Below are positions 8,982 through 18,778 of a stretch of 50,570 bases of DNA, in pieces. The stretch comes from an uncultured Mycoplasmatota bacterium (GTDB taxonomy: Bacteria > Bacillota_I > Bacilli_A > RF39 > UBA660): the NCBI GenBank assembly GCA_946413985.1, contig CAMKMS010000006.1, positions 1-50,570 on the forward strand, read 5' to 3'. Position 1 is the first letter of the stretch. Every line of letters begins with the position of its first letter. The position numbers were made by a program, and so were the translations under genes. The notes below the pieces were generated by a model. The model had not been told where the DNA came from, searched no databases, and saw only the letters and a program-made list of their open reading frames with translations.

Positions 8982-10337
8982 TTATTCAATAAAATGTTCT
9001 TTTAAAATCTCTTTCATACACATATTTGGCACTTTTTCTGCATAATTCCATGTATGAAAAGAATCACCTCTACAATATTTATAGCTTTTACACTTTTTAC
9101 ACTTACTATTTGTAGTAATTCTTTTCTTTCTAAATATTTCATATTTATTTTCCCAAACATCTACAAAACTATCTTTCTTAATATTACCTTGTACTAAAGA
9201 TTTATCTCTAACATTTGGACAAACACAAATATCCCCATCAGCAAGAATACTAGCAATAAATAAACCTGCCCCACATATAAATGGATGATCTCTTAATATT
9301 CCCTCATATTCAAGTCCAAGATAATGACTACAATCATATGTAACATCCATTTTACCTTCAAGTCTCTTTTCTCTAATAAAATCAAACATATATATTAGTC
9401 CATCTTTATCTAATAATATTTCATCATTATCATAAGCTCTTCCAATTGGATCTATACTCATTACTCTCCACTCTTTTATACCTTTTTCAAGTAATAATTT
9501 GTATATATCTTCAAGCTCTGATAAGTTTTTCTTATTAGCAACAGTTGTTATTTGAAAATGATTTAAACAATCTAATCCTTTTAATAATTCAATAGCATTC
9601 ATTATTTTATTAAATGAACCAGGTACTCTTCTAAAACTTTCATGAGTATTTTTTAAACCATCTAAACTTATAGAAATACTTTCCATATTCGTTTCTTTAT
9701 ATAATTTAATTATATTTTCATCAATAAGCATTCCATTCGTAGTCATTCCCCATCTAAATCCAAGACTTCTAGCATATCTCATAATATCAAATAAGTCTTT
9801 TCTCATTAATGGTTCTCCACCTGTTACAGTTAAGAATACATTTTCTGCCCCATATCTTTCATGTATCTCTAATAACGTTCTTTTAAGATCTTCAGCACTT
9901 ATTTCATCTTTTGGTATTTCTTCACCACAACTACTTCCACAATGCTCACATTTTGCATTACATCTAAGTGTTACTTCTAAAAACAAATTAGATAACTGTG
10001 GATGTTTTATTAAATCTTTAATATACGCTGCTGCTCCATCTAAATCACATAACTTAGCCTTCTCTACTTCTTTTACTTCTTTACTATTTCTATTATGTAA
10101 AAAACTACATTTTTTTCTATACATTTGTTGTAATTCTAATCCATCATAATAGTATGAAATACCATTCATAAAATCAGTAGCGTCTTTTAAAGCATCAGTA
10201 AACTCTTTTTTATCTTTACCTTTCAATACTTTATTATCATCTTTAGAGTCTTTTTTAATTTCATCCCATAAAGAATTAATTTGGTCTCTTAAATTATTAA
10301 ATTCTTTAATATCATTTTTGATTTCTTTTTCGTTCAT
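8982..10337 (-). CDS. radical SAM/SPASM protein with ~110 aa N-terminal extension
   Basis: CNAKCEHC, TGGEPL, C-terminal CPNVRD..CKKCKSYKYCRGDS. Confidence 0.88.
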   Translation of the reverse strand: MNEKEIKNDIKEFNNLRDQINSLWDEIKKDSKDDNKVLKGKDKKEFTDALKDATDFMNGISYYYDGLELQQMYRKKCSFLHNRNSKEVKEVEKAKLCDLDGAAAYIKDLIKHPQLSNLFLEVTLRCNAKCEHCGSSCGEEIPKDEISAEDLKRTLLEIHERYGAENVFLTVTGGEPLMRKDLFDIMRYARSLGFRWGMTTNGMLIDENIIKLYKETNMESISISLDGLKNTHESFRRVPGSFNKIMNAIELLKGLDCLNHFQITTVANKKNLSELEDIYKLLLEKGIKEWRVMSIDPIGRAYDNDEILLDKDGLIYMFDFIREKRLEGKMDVTYDCSHYLGLEYEGILRDHPFICGAGLFIASILADGDICVCPNVRDKSLVQGNIKKDSFVDVWENKYEIFRKKRITTNSKCKKCKSYKYCRGDSFHTWNYAEKVPNMCMKEILKEHFIE

Positions 10338-10392
10338 ACTTATACCTCTAAATAAATTATAACATACAATACAAATAAAAAGATAGAAAAAT

Positions 10393-12066
10393 CTATCTTA
10401 TTATTTCATCAGAAACAGCATCATAATGCCCTTTCATTCTATTTATTATTATATTTCTTCTTTCAATTAAGTTACCTATCATTACTGATTCTTTATTTTT
10501 TATTCCATGAGTATAATCATAAAAAGCATCTCTATAACTTCCATATAATCCAAATTCCTTATAGAAGTCATTAACTAATTCAGTTAAATCTTCAAAATTT
10601 TTTTCTCCTAATTTTTCATATAAAAGTCCTATATTATTGTTACTTCTACTCTTAATTATTATTTCTTTAAATTTAATATAAAACTCTTCAAGAATTATTC
10701 TTGCATTTATATAAGAAGATGTAAAATTACCTCTATTAGGTGTAAATAAGTATTCGCCCCTACTATGCATCAAATCAGTTATTTCTTGTGCAATTCTATC
10801 ATTAACATACTCATTTATTAATTCATACTTTCTTGTAATACCAGTATATTGGCTTTGCTTGTGTTCCCTATGATCTTTAAATTTATATTCAACTTCATCC
10901 CAACCACTTATAGACTTACATCCACTATCACTAACTGAAATGGTTGAATATTCAAATAAATGATTTAATTCATGTATTATTATACAATCAGATTCATCAC
11001 ATCCTGCATTAATTAATATTAAAGGAGATAAAACAAATCCATTTTCAGTTTTAATATAATTATCATTAAAACAAGATATTGGACTATTATATACATAAGG
11101 ACCTAATGGATCATTTTTATCAACATATCCTCTTTTTTCAATTTCCTTTCTACATCTAATATAATCTTCTGAAGATTCAACTATCTCTATTGTTTCTTCA
11201 TCTTTTAATTCTTTTATTCTTTTAGATATCATTTCGCAATCAACTCTAGCCTTTTTTATAAAAGCTAAAACTTCTTCATTTTTTAAATATTCTTTATATG
11301 TTAATGGATTTAATCTTTTGTCATCTAATTTAAAAACTTCTCTTAAAAAATCAGTTCTATCTCTTTCAATACTATATTTAACCCAATCTTTAGTTTTTGG
11401 ATCATTTAATAATTTTTCATGCTCATCATCAAAACAATTTCCATCATTACTTAAACTATCTCCAAAATACTTAATCATTAAATTTGATTTTTTACCATTA
11501 GTAAAAAAATCATCCAATTCTTCTTTACTAAATAAATGTTTAAATTCAGATACTATTATTTTATAATACTTTTCATCTATTTCTTTTTCTTTTCTTTTTT
11601 CTCTCTTAATTTGTTCTATAAAAGGAGTAAGTCTTATCTTAATACGATTATATTCTTCTAAAAATTGAGCTAATTTAGGAAGTTTTCCTTCATATAAAAG
11701 ACGATGTATTTCTTCAATTGATATATCACTTCTATTAGCTATTACTGATTTTGCATCATCACTAATATCGAATAATGAAATTGTACTATTTTTTTGATTT
11801 AAATAATCAATAACATCTTCACTTATTGATGCATAATCATCTGGAATATCAAATATCTCTACAAATAAAGTATCTTTAATACTTTTAATTTCATACTCTA
11901 AATCTTTTAAACTTATAAATTTTAGCATTAATGTACTATTAAATTTTTGAGTTATTTCTTCTCTTCTATCTTCTCCATAATAACTAACAAATGCTTCAAT
12001 TAAAGTATTAATTTTATCATTTAATAAAATAGGATGTTCTAGTAATTTAAGTCTATCTTCTATCAT
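10393..12066 (-). CDS. putative zinc metallopeptidase (HExxH)
   Basis: DCIIIHELNHLFEYS; no signal peptide or TM. Confidence 0.6.
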   Translation of the reverse strand: MIEDRLKLLEHPILLNDKINTLIEAFVSYYGEDRREEITQKFNSTLMLKFISLKDLEYEIKSIKDTLFVEIFDIPDDYASISEDVIDYLNQKNSTISLFDISDDAKSVIANRSDISIEEIHRLLYEGKLPKLAQFLEEYNRIKIRLTPFIEQIKREKRKEKEIDEKYYKIIVSEFKHLFSKEELDDFFTNGKKSNLMIKYFGDSLSNDGNCFDDEHEKLLNDPKTKDWVKYSIERDRTDFLREVFKLDDKRLNPLTYKEYLKNEEVLAFIKKARVDCEMISKRIKELKDEETIEIVESSEDYIRCRKEIEKRGYVDKNDPLGPYVYNSPISCFNDNYIKTENGFVLSPLILINAGCDESDCIIIHELNHLFEYSTISVSDSGCKSISGWDEVEYKFKDHREHKQSQYTGITRKYELINEYVNDRIAQEITDLMHSRGEYLFTPNRGNFTSSYINARIILEEFYIKFKEIIIKSRSNNNIGLLYEKLGEKNFEDLTELVNDFYKEFGLYGSYRDAFYDYTHGIKNKESVMIGNLIERRNIIINRMKGHYDAVSDEIIR

Positions 12067-12364
12067 AAATACTCCATACTAATTTAGAAAAAGAATCATA
12101 ATTTCTTGGTACTCCCCTTATACCTCTAAAAATATCTTTTTCATTATTTGAATAAACTACTACTTCAAAAGTATTTCCATCCATATATGATGAATCATAA
12201 TATTCATGATCCCATATACTAATTATTTTAATAAGATCTTCTATAGTTTTGGTTTCTATATTATATTCTTTATTATTTATAATAACTACATTCTTTTTTG
12301 GATAAATAACAAAAGAAATATTATTTTCACTTACCTCAATTTTATCAATATTCATATATCTCAC
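12053..12364 (-). CDS. hypothetical protein
   Basis: ORF overlapping the 10393-12066 start; same strand. Confidence 0.5.
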   Translation of the reverse strand: MRYMNIDKIEVSENNISFVIYPKKNVVIINNKEYNIETKTIEDLIKIISIWDHEYYDSSYMDGNTFEVVVYSNNEKDIFRGIRGVPRNYDSFSKLVWSIYDRR

Positions 12365-12410
12365 TCCACTATTAATTATAACATAATTATATTGGTATCG
12401 TTTTCTTAAA

Positions 12411-12437
12411 AAAAAATCACATATGTGATTTTTTTAT
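12411..12437 (-). terminator. Rho-independent terminator-like hairpin
   Basis: AAAAAAATCACATATGTGATTTTTTT. Confidence 0.7.
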
Positions 12438-13201
12438 CTTATTTTTCCTAATTTTTGAGTAGTAGCAAAAGATAATGCTTCATCTTTACTTAAAAAACTA
12501 ATAAAATCATATCTATTAGATATTACTGTATCTCTTAATTCAGTTTCACTTAATGTACTAATATCTATACCTTTATCATGAAAATAACTTGAAATTCTTG
12601 AATATAAGCTTCTAACATCAATATTACTAATATTATTATATCTACTTGTTAGTTTTTTCTTCTCTCTTCCAATTTTTTTAGCCGTTTTATTAATATAACC
12701 TATTTCACTTTTAACTGTGTGAACTCTTCCATTAAATTCTCTTTTATCTGATAGTCTAATAGGATAATCGGAAGCCATTTTTGTTCCTCTTTCTAGAGCA
12801 TCTTGTAATAAGAATTTAGCTCTTCTCCATTCTTTTATTTCTTCTGCACTAGATTTGCCTTTAACCTCAAATAATTTATCAGCAAGTTCAATAAAAGTAG
12901 CATCTTCAGTAGCACGCATCAAAGCAACTACAGCCTTTAGTTTATCTTCATTTCGTCTATAACTTCTTTTAATTAGTATATCAGCAACCTCATCCATACC
13001 TACTTTATTATCTCTACATTGCTGTAAAAATGATTCAAAGTCAAAAGAATCTTCAAATGCTTTAGCTATTCCATAAGGTAGTTTTTTAATTCCAAGATGT
13101 GCTTCTAAATCTCTTGGATCTGAAGCTATCTTCTCTATTGCTTTGTATTCTCCTTCTAATTTGTTATATAACTCGCGTAGTTCATTTTCAATACTATTCA
13201 T
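12434..13201 (-). CDS. hypothetical helical protein
   Basis: ORF; MNSIENELRELYNKLEGEYKAIEKIASDP.. Confidence 0.6.
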   Translation of the reverse strand: MNSIENELRELYNKLEGEYKAIEKIASDPRDLEAHLGIKKLPYGIAKAFEDSFDFESFLQQCRDNKVGMDEVADILIKRSYRRNEDKLKAVVALMRATEDATFIELADKLFEVKGKSSAEEIKEWRRAKFLLQDALERGTKMASDYPIRLSDKREFNGRVHTVKSEIGYINKTAKKIGREKKKLTSRYNNISNIDVRSLYSRISSYFHDKGIDISTLSETELRDTVISNRYDFISFLSKDEALSFATTQKLGKIR

Positions 13202-13475
13202 TACTATCCTCCATTTCATTAATTATCTTTTCATAATAATTAACAACTTTTTCATATTTTTCATCTTCAATACTTTTAATGATTTCATTTCCCTCTTCAT
13301 CAAAATCAATTTTAGCAAAATAGATTATATCATCATCATTAAAATCATCTAATATGCAATATATTTCATCATCAAGTGCAAATTCCATTAATATGCTTTC
13401 TTTATCAATATCAATATATTCATCTTGTAAAAAACGTTCACTTTCACTAATATTTGAAAACTTATTAAATGTCAT
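13194..13475 (-). CDS. DUF1292-family protein
   Basis: 93 aa acidic; EFALDDEIYCILDDF..IIYFAKIDFDEEGNEIIKSIEDEKYEKVVNYYEK. Confidence 0.7.
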   Translation of the reverse strand: MTFNKFSNISESERFLQDEYIDIDKESILMEFALDDEIYCILDDFNDDDIIYFAKIDFDEEGNEIIKSIEDEKYEKVVNYYEKIINEMEDSNE

Positions 13476-13635
13476 ACTATTACCTCAAAAACAAAATATT
13501 GCATAGTTAAATACTCCTGACTACTATATAAATACATTTTATCACTTATCTATAATAATATCAACAATACTTTATAAACTGTTGATATAAATAAACACTT
13601 ATGATATAATAAAGCTCACTTTTTAAGGGGGTATT

Positions 13636-15454
13636 ATGAATAAAAGCATTAGAAAAAGATTAATAACTAGTGCACTAGCTACTAATTTAGCATTAATGTC
13701 TTCTGGATGTAATATGTCATTAATTGATACTAAATATGGTCAAAATCAAGCACTTATAGTTGGAGATGACTCTTCTATTATTTTTGATATAAAAGATTGG
13801 AAAGACTATGAAGGTGAACAATATCAAATACGTACATCAGATGGTTTAGTACTTTTAACTTCATCATTTGATACAGATTTATTCTTTGGTCATGGTATTA
13901 ACTATACACCAGAAAAAATAGCAAAAAATGCTGTAAGTGAAAATGGAGACGTTTACAATAAATCAAATGATGAAACTCATATATTTAATTATGAATTATT
14001 AGATACTAATTGGAGATACAATAAAGCTATTTTATTTAATAGAAATAATGCTCTAATTTTGAATGTATCAGCTTGGAAAGATTATGAAGGTGAACAATTA
14101 CAAGTTATAACTGATGAAGGAATGGTAATTTTACTTTCAAGTTATAATAGTAAACTACTATATGATAAACAAAGTAATACAAAAGCAGAAGACTTTGCTA
14201 AAATGTATGTTGGAAGTGATGGTAAAGTTAGTAGTATTGGTAATAAAGAAACAGATCCAATTATTAATTATAGTTTTGTTGATTTAAAATTTAATTTTAA
14301 TAAAGTAATTATTTTCAAAGATAATAAAGCTATTATTTTACCAGTTCAATCATGGAACGACTATGAAGGTGAACAACTACAAATCAAAATCATAAATGGC
14401 CCTACTATTGTAACAGCTGCATATGATAGTATTCTACTTGATGATACAAAAAGTAATTCAAAAGCTAATGATGTTGCTAGTAGTATAGCAAGCGAAGTAA
14501 TTGATTTAACCAAAGATGTAAACTTAAAAGATGGATTCTATAATAAACAAATAATTGATTTAGTATATGGCTTTTCAAATGGTGTTATTTCAAATAGTGA
14601 TTCTTCTTTTTCATTCCCAATTGAAAAATGGAACGACTATGAAGGTGAACAATTACAAGTAATATTTCCAAATGGTGATGTAATGTTAACTTCTTCAATA
14701 TTCTTAGATTTAATAAATGATGGAACTAATGATTTAAATGCAAATACCCTAGCAGACTATTACTCTTCAAATAAATCAATTAAAGCTGGTGATAACTTAA
14801 CAAGCCATGTTACATTTAATAAACAAATATTAGATTTTGAAATGAAATATAATTATGCCCTACATATAGAAAATGGTAATGTTACAATAATTCCTCTTTC
14901 TAGATGGAAAGATTATTACAATCATAATGGAACTAAAAGTGTAGATAGACGTGAAAATCCAGATGGAACTCATCATACAGTAGTTACCACTGAAGAAGAT
15001 TCACCAAACTGCGAACAATTACAGCTAGAATTACCTGATGGAACAGTACTTCTAACTTCTGCATATGATACAATACTTTTAAAAACAGATAATATAGAAG
15101 AATATGCAGAACTATTTAGAGGAAGTGATGGTGTTATTACAAATCTTACAGAAAAATTTGGTAGTCCTAATGTAAATGGATGAAATTTTAGATTTATTGA
15201 CACAAAATATAAATTTAATTATGCTATTTACAATAATGGTGTAAATAGTCAAATATTTACACTTAGTAAATGGATGGACTTTTCTGATGGTGAACAAGTT
15301 CAATTATATTTTAAAGATGGTAATGGTATGGTATCATCTTATCCAAATGTTACTTTAGTTTACACTAATGATGAATCAAAAGTTGATACAATAGCAAAAT
15401 CTTTTATAGGAGAAAGTCTTGGCAAAGGAAGAACTTATAAATATAACAATTAAA
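13636..15454 (+). CDS. lipoprotein of six W(K/N)DYEGEQLQ-type repeats, interrupted by in-frame TGA at 15181-15183
   Basis: Lipobox LMSSGC; five repeats before the TGA; frame continues after it through a sixth repeat (SKWMDFSDGEQVQLYFKDG) to TAA near 15452. Confidence 0.75.
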
Positions 15455-15486
15455 AAGAATAAATAGCATTTATTCTTTTTTTTACA
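15455..15486. terminator. bidirectional terminator between convergent genes
   Basis: AAAAAGAATAAATAGCATTTATTCTTTTTTTT. Confidence 0.7.
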
Positions 15487-15499
15487 TAAATATATTTAC

Positions 15500-16504
15500 C
15501 TATTTCCTTTTTAATTTCTTTACTGCTACTAAAGAGGGTGCTATAACAGCAAGTGGAATTATTACTCCTGAAGGATCAAAATCATCATCCTCTTCTTCTG
15601 AAATATCACTATTCATTTCTTCAACTTGTGCTTGTTCTTCTTCAACTGGTTCTTCTTCTATTTCACTTTCATCTTCACTTATAGATACTTCTTCAGCAGA
15701 TTTTCCTTTTACTTCACTTTCATCTTCATTTATAGGTATTTCTTCTTCAGTAGGTACTTCTTCTATTTCACTTGTATCTTCAGTTATGGATACTACTTTT
15801 TCTTCTTTTAGAATAACATTTAAATAATATACACTCTTATCCCCATTACTAGCAGTAAGTACTATCTTAATATTGTTTTCACCAACATTTAATGTTTTAT
15901 AATTTGTTGTTACTTTAACATTCTCTTCACTTGGTACAATATTCACATTAATATCTTTATTATACGTTTCATATTCCATTTGATTTGATACAGTAATATT
16001 ATTATCATCTATACTTAATGATTCAATAGATGTATTCATAGTTAAACGTTTTACATATAATGTGTAATACTGTTTATCACCATTTTCAGCAACAACTTTT
16101 ATTTTAATAATATTTCTTCCTACTTTTAAGCCTTTATAATTATTTGTTACTTTTGCTTTTGAATCATATGGCTTAGCTTCTATTTTTATAGTATTTTTAT
16201 ATGTTTCATATTCAAGTTCATCATCTAAAGCCAATTTATGACCATCTACTTTTAAATACTTTAAGTCATTATTATCACTCTTAGGAAGACAAGGATCATT
16301 TTTAATTGCACTTCCAGTAGCATAATATCTTCCATTTCTTTTTACTGCTTTATGCCAATGTCCAGCATGCTCACCATATAAAATTCCATTTGGGCATCTT
16401 TTTATCGTACTTGAAGTTAGAAATCCACTAGTTGCATTTAAATTACTTGGACATAAAAAAAGCAATAATAGCACTATTAAAATAACTCTAAATGCATTCT
16501 TCAC
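15500..16504 (-). CDS. surface protein with YHYH-like motif, two cadherin-like beta-sandwich repeats, acidic stalk, C-terminal TM
   Basis: Signal peptide; CPNGILYGEHAGHWHKAV; two NIIKI(K)V(V).A.NGDK..YYL repeats; VIIPLAVIAPSLVAVKKLKRK tail. Confidence 0.7.
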   Translation of the reverse strand: MKNAFRVILIVLLLLFLCPSNLNATSGFLTSSTIKRCPNGILYGEHAGHWHKAVKRNGRYYATGSAIKNDPCLPKSDNNDLKYLKVDGHKLALDDELEYETYKNTIKIEAKPYDSKAKVTNNYKGLKVGRNIIKIKVVAENGDKQYYTLYVKRLTMNTSIESLSIDDNNITVSNQMEYETYNKDINVNIVPSEENVKVTTNYKTLNVGENNIKIVLTASNGDKSVYYLNVILKEEKVVSITEDTSEIEEVPTEEEIPINEDESEVKGKSAEEVSISEDESEIEEEPVEEEQAQVEEMNSDISEEEDDDFDPSGVIIPLAVIAPSLVAVKKLKRK

Positions 16505-16575
16505 TTCTGCTTACTCTCCTTATATATTTATTATATCACATAATTAATTAAATTAAAAAAGTACACATAATGTAC

Positions 16576-17301
16576 TTAATAATTATTAATTTTAGATAAA
16601 AATTTTTTTAATTCTTCACATTTTGGATTTTCAAATATTTGTTTACTTGTACCTTCTTCTTTAATTATTCCATTATCCATAAATGCAACTCTTGTACAGA
16701 AGTTTTTTATGAAATTCATTTCATGAGAAACTATTATCATTGTCATTCCTTCTTTAGCTATTTTACGCATTAAATTAGTTACTTCTCCTATCATTTCTGG
16801 ATCTAAAGCACTTGTTGGTTCATCAAATAATATTATATCTGGTTTCATAATCATTGTTCTAATAATTGCAACTCTTTGTTTTTGACCGCCAGATAATTCA
16901 CTAGGATAATGATTTGCTAAATCAAATAAATCTATTTCTTTTAATAATTCAGTTGCTTTTTTTATAGCATCATCCTTTTTCATAATCTTTAAAGTAGTTG
17001 GTGCAAATATAATATTTTCTAATACTGTCATATGTTCAAATAAATTAAATTGTTGAAATACCATACCTATCCTTCTTCTTGTTTCAATATGAGATTTATT
17101 ATCAACTAGATTATCATTTTCAAATATTATTTCTCCACCATTAGGTTTTTCTAATAAATTAATACATCTAAGTAAAGTGGATTTTCCACAACCTGAAGGT
17201 CCTATTATTCCTAAAATATCCCCTTTATTAACAATTAAATTTATATCTTTTAATACTGTTTTTTTTCCAAAACTTTTCTTTAAATTCTTAATTTCTAGCA
17301 T
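16576..17301 (-). CDS. polar amino-acid ABC transporter ATPase (GlnQ/ArtP type)
   Basis: GPSGCGKST, LSGGQKQRVAI, ILFDEPTSALDPEM. Confidence 0.92.
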   Translation of the reverse strand: MLEIKNLKKSFGKKTVLKDINLIVNKGDILGIIGPSGCGKSTLLRCINLLEKPNGGEIIFENDNLVDNKSHIETRRRIGMVFQQFNLFEHMTVLENIIFAPTTLKIMKKDDAIKKATELLKEIDLFDLANHYPSELSGGQKQRVAIIRTMIMKPDIILFDEPTSALDPEMIGEVTNLMRKIAKEGMTMIIVSHEMNFIKNFCTRVAFMDNGIIKEEGTSKQIFENPKCEELKKFLSKINNY

Positions 17302-18706
17302 TATTAAACCTCTTTTCCATCTTATCAACTATTTTTGTTAATGAGAAAGTAATAATAAAGTATATTATTGCTATTAAAATAAGCGGTAAGAAATAATCAT
17401 ATGTTCTAGAAGCAATTATATCTGATGCTTTAGTTAACTCTACTATACCTATATATGCGCCAATAGAAGTTTCTTTTACAAGAGTAATAAATTCATTTCC
17501 TAGAGCTGGTAATATATTTTTAACAGCTTGTGGTAATATTACTCTTTTCATAACTTGAGAGTAACCTAATCCTAATGAATAACCTGCTTCCCATTGACCT
17601 TTATTAATTGAAGATATACCTGCTCTTATTATTTCAGCTACATATGCTCCACTATTAATACCAAATGCAAGAATACCTACAATAACTATATTTATACTCG
17701 TCTGTTTAAATATTACATAATATATAATCATTAATTGTAATGTAGATGGGGTTCCTCTAATAATATTTACATATGCTTTTGATAATAAACTTAATATTTT
17801 TAATTTGTTTGTATTTTCATATATATTTCTTGAAATTGCTGCTATTGTTCCTAAAAAAATACCAATTATTACAGCGCCTAAAGCTATTAAAAGAGTATTT
17901 TTTAAACCTTCTAATATAAATTTATATCTTTGATCATATATTATAGTATTATATAATTTGTCTTTAAATGAATTATTACCTGTCTTTTCTTCTTCTAGTC
18001 CCATATGTATTAACATATATTTATCTATTTCACCAGATTCTTTTAATTCACTTATTACTTTATTAGCTGCTTCTAATAATTCAGTATTTTCTTTTTTAAC
18101 AATCATACCATAGCTATCAGTTACTAATTCTTTATCTAAAATAATCATAGTATCATCTATTAATTTCTTAGCAGGTATTTCATCCATTACTACTGCATTA
18201 ACTTTATTATCTTTTAAATCTTGAATTGCTGCTAGGAACTTTTTTTCTCTAACAACATTAATATTTGAATTATTATCTGATAAATATGTATCTGCTACTG
18301 ATCCTAATTGAACAGCAATAGTAGAATTTTCTAAATCTTCTATTCCTGTATAATTACTATCTTTTTTTACTATAATTATTTGTCTTGATTCAAAATAATT
18401 AACTGTAAAGTCTACTTCTCTACTTCTTTCTTCAGTATAACTAATTCCAGCAGCACCTATATCACTTTTAGATGTTTTTACCTCATTAATAATAGAATCA
18501 AAAGCTACATCTTTAATAACTAACTCTTTATTAAGATAATCAGCTATTTTTTTAGCTATATCTATATCTACACCTACTATTTCCCCACTAGAATAATATT
18601 CATATGGAGCAAAACCTGCTTCGGTAGCAAGTATTAGTTTTTCTTTATGTGTAGAACAACTTGTTAATAATAGTAAGCTAACTAATAAAATAATTATCTT
18701 TTTCAT
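17288..18706 (-). CDS. fused amino-acid ABC substrate-binding protein and permease
   Basis: Lipobox LLTSCS, SBP domain (GFAPYEYY..VGVDIDIAK), then His/Glu/Gln/Arg-type permease (EAGYSLGLGYSQVMKRVILPQAVKNILPALGNEFI). Confidence 0.92.
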   Translation of the reverse strand: MKKIIILLVSLLLLTSCSTHKEKLILATEAGFAPYEYYSSGEIVGVDIDIAKKIADYLNKELVIKDVAFDSIINEVKTSKSDIGAAGISYTEERSREVDFTVNYFESRQIIIVKKDSNYTGIEDLENSTIAVQLGSVADTYLSDNNSNINVVREKKFLAAIQDLKDNKVNAVVMDEIPAKKLIDDTMIILDKELVTDSYGMIVKKENTELLEAANKVISELKESGEIDKYMLIHMGLEEEKTGNNSFKDKLYNTIIYDQRYKFILEGLKNTLLIALGAVIIGIFLGTIAAISRNIYENTNKLKILSLLSKAYVNIIRGTPSTLQLMIIYYVIFKQTSINIVIVGILAFGINSGAYVAEIIRAGISSINKGQWEAGYSLGLGYSQVMKRVILPQAVKNILPALGNEFITLVKETSIGAYIGIVELTKASDIIASRTYDYFLPLILIAIIYFIITFSLTKIVDKMEKRFNNARN

Positions 18707-18744
18707 ACAATACCTCTATTATGATTTTAACACTTTTATTCAAA

Positions 18745-18776
18745 TAAAAAAAGTGTTGATAACAACACTTTAAATA
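18745..18776 (-). terminator. Rho-independent terminator-like hairpin after 18779-20347
   Basis: AAAGTGTTGATAACAACACTTT. Confidence 0.6.
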
Positions 18777-18778
18777 AA

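Noticed and set aside
14973-15303. Minus-strand ORFs 14973-15203 and 15112-15303
   Set aside because: Antisense to the repeat lipoprotein; plus-strand repeats continue on both sides of the TGA.
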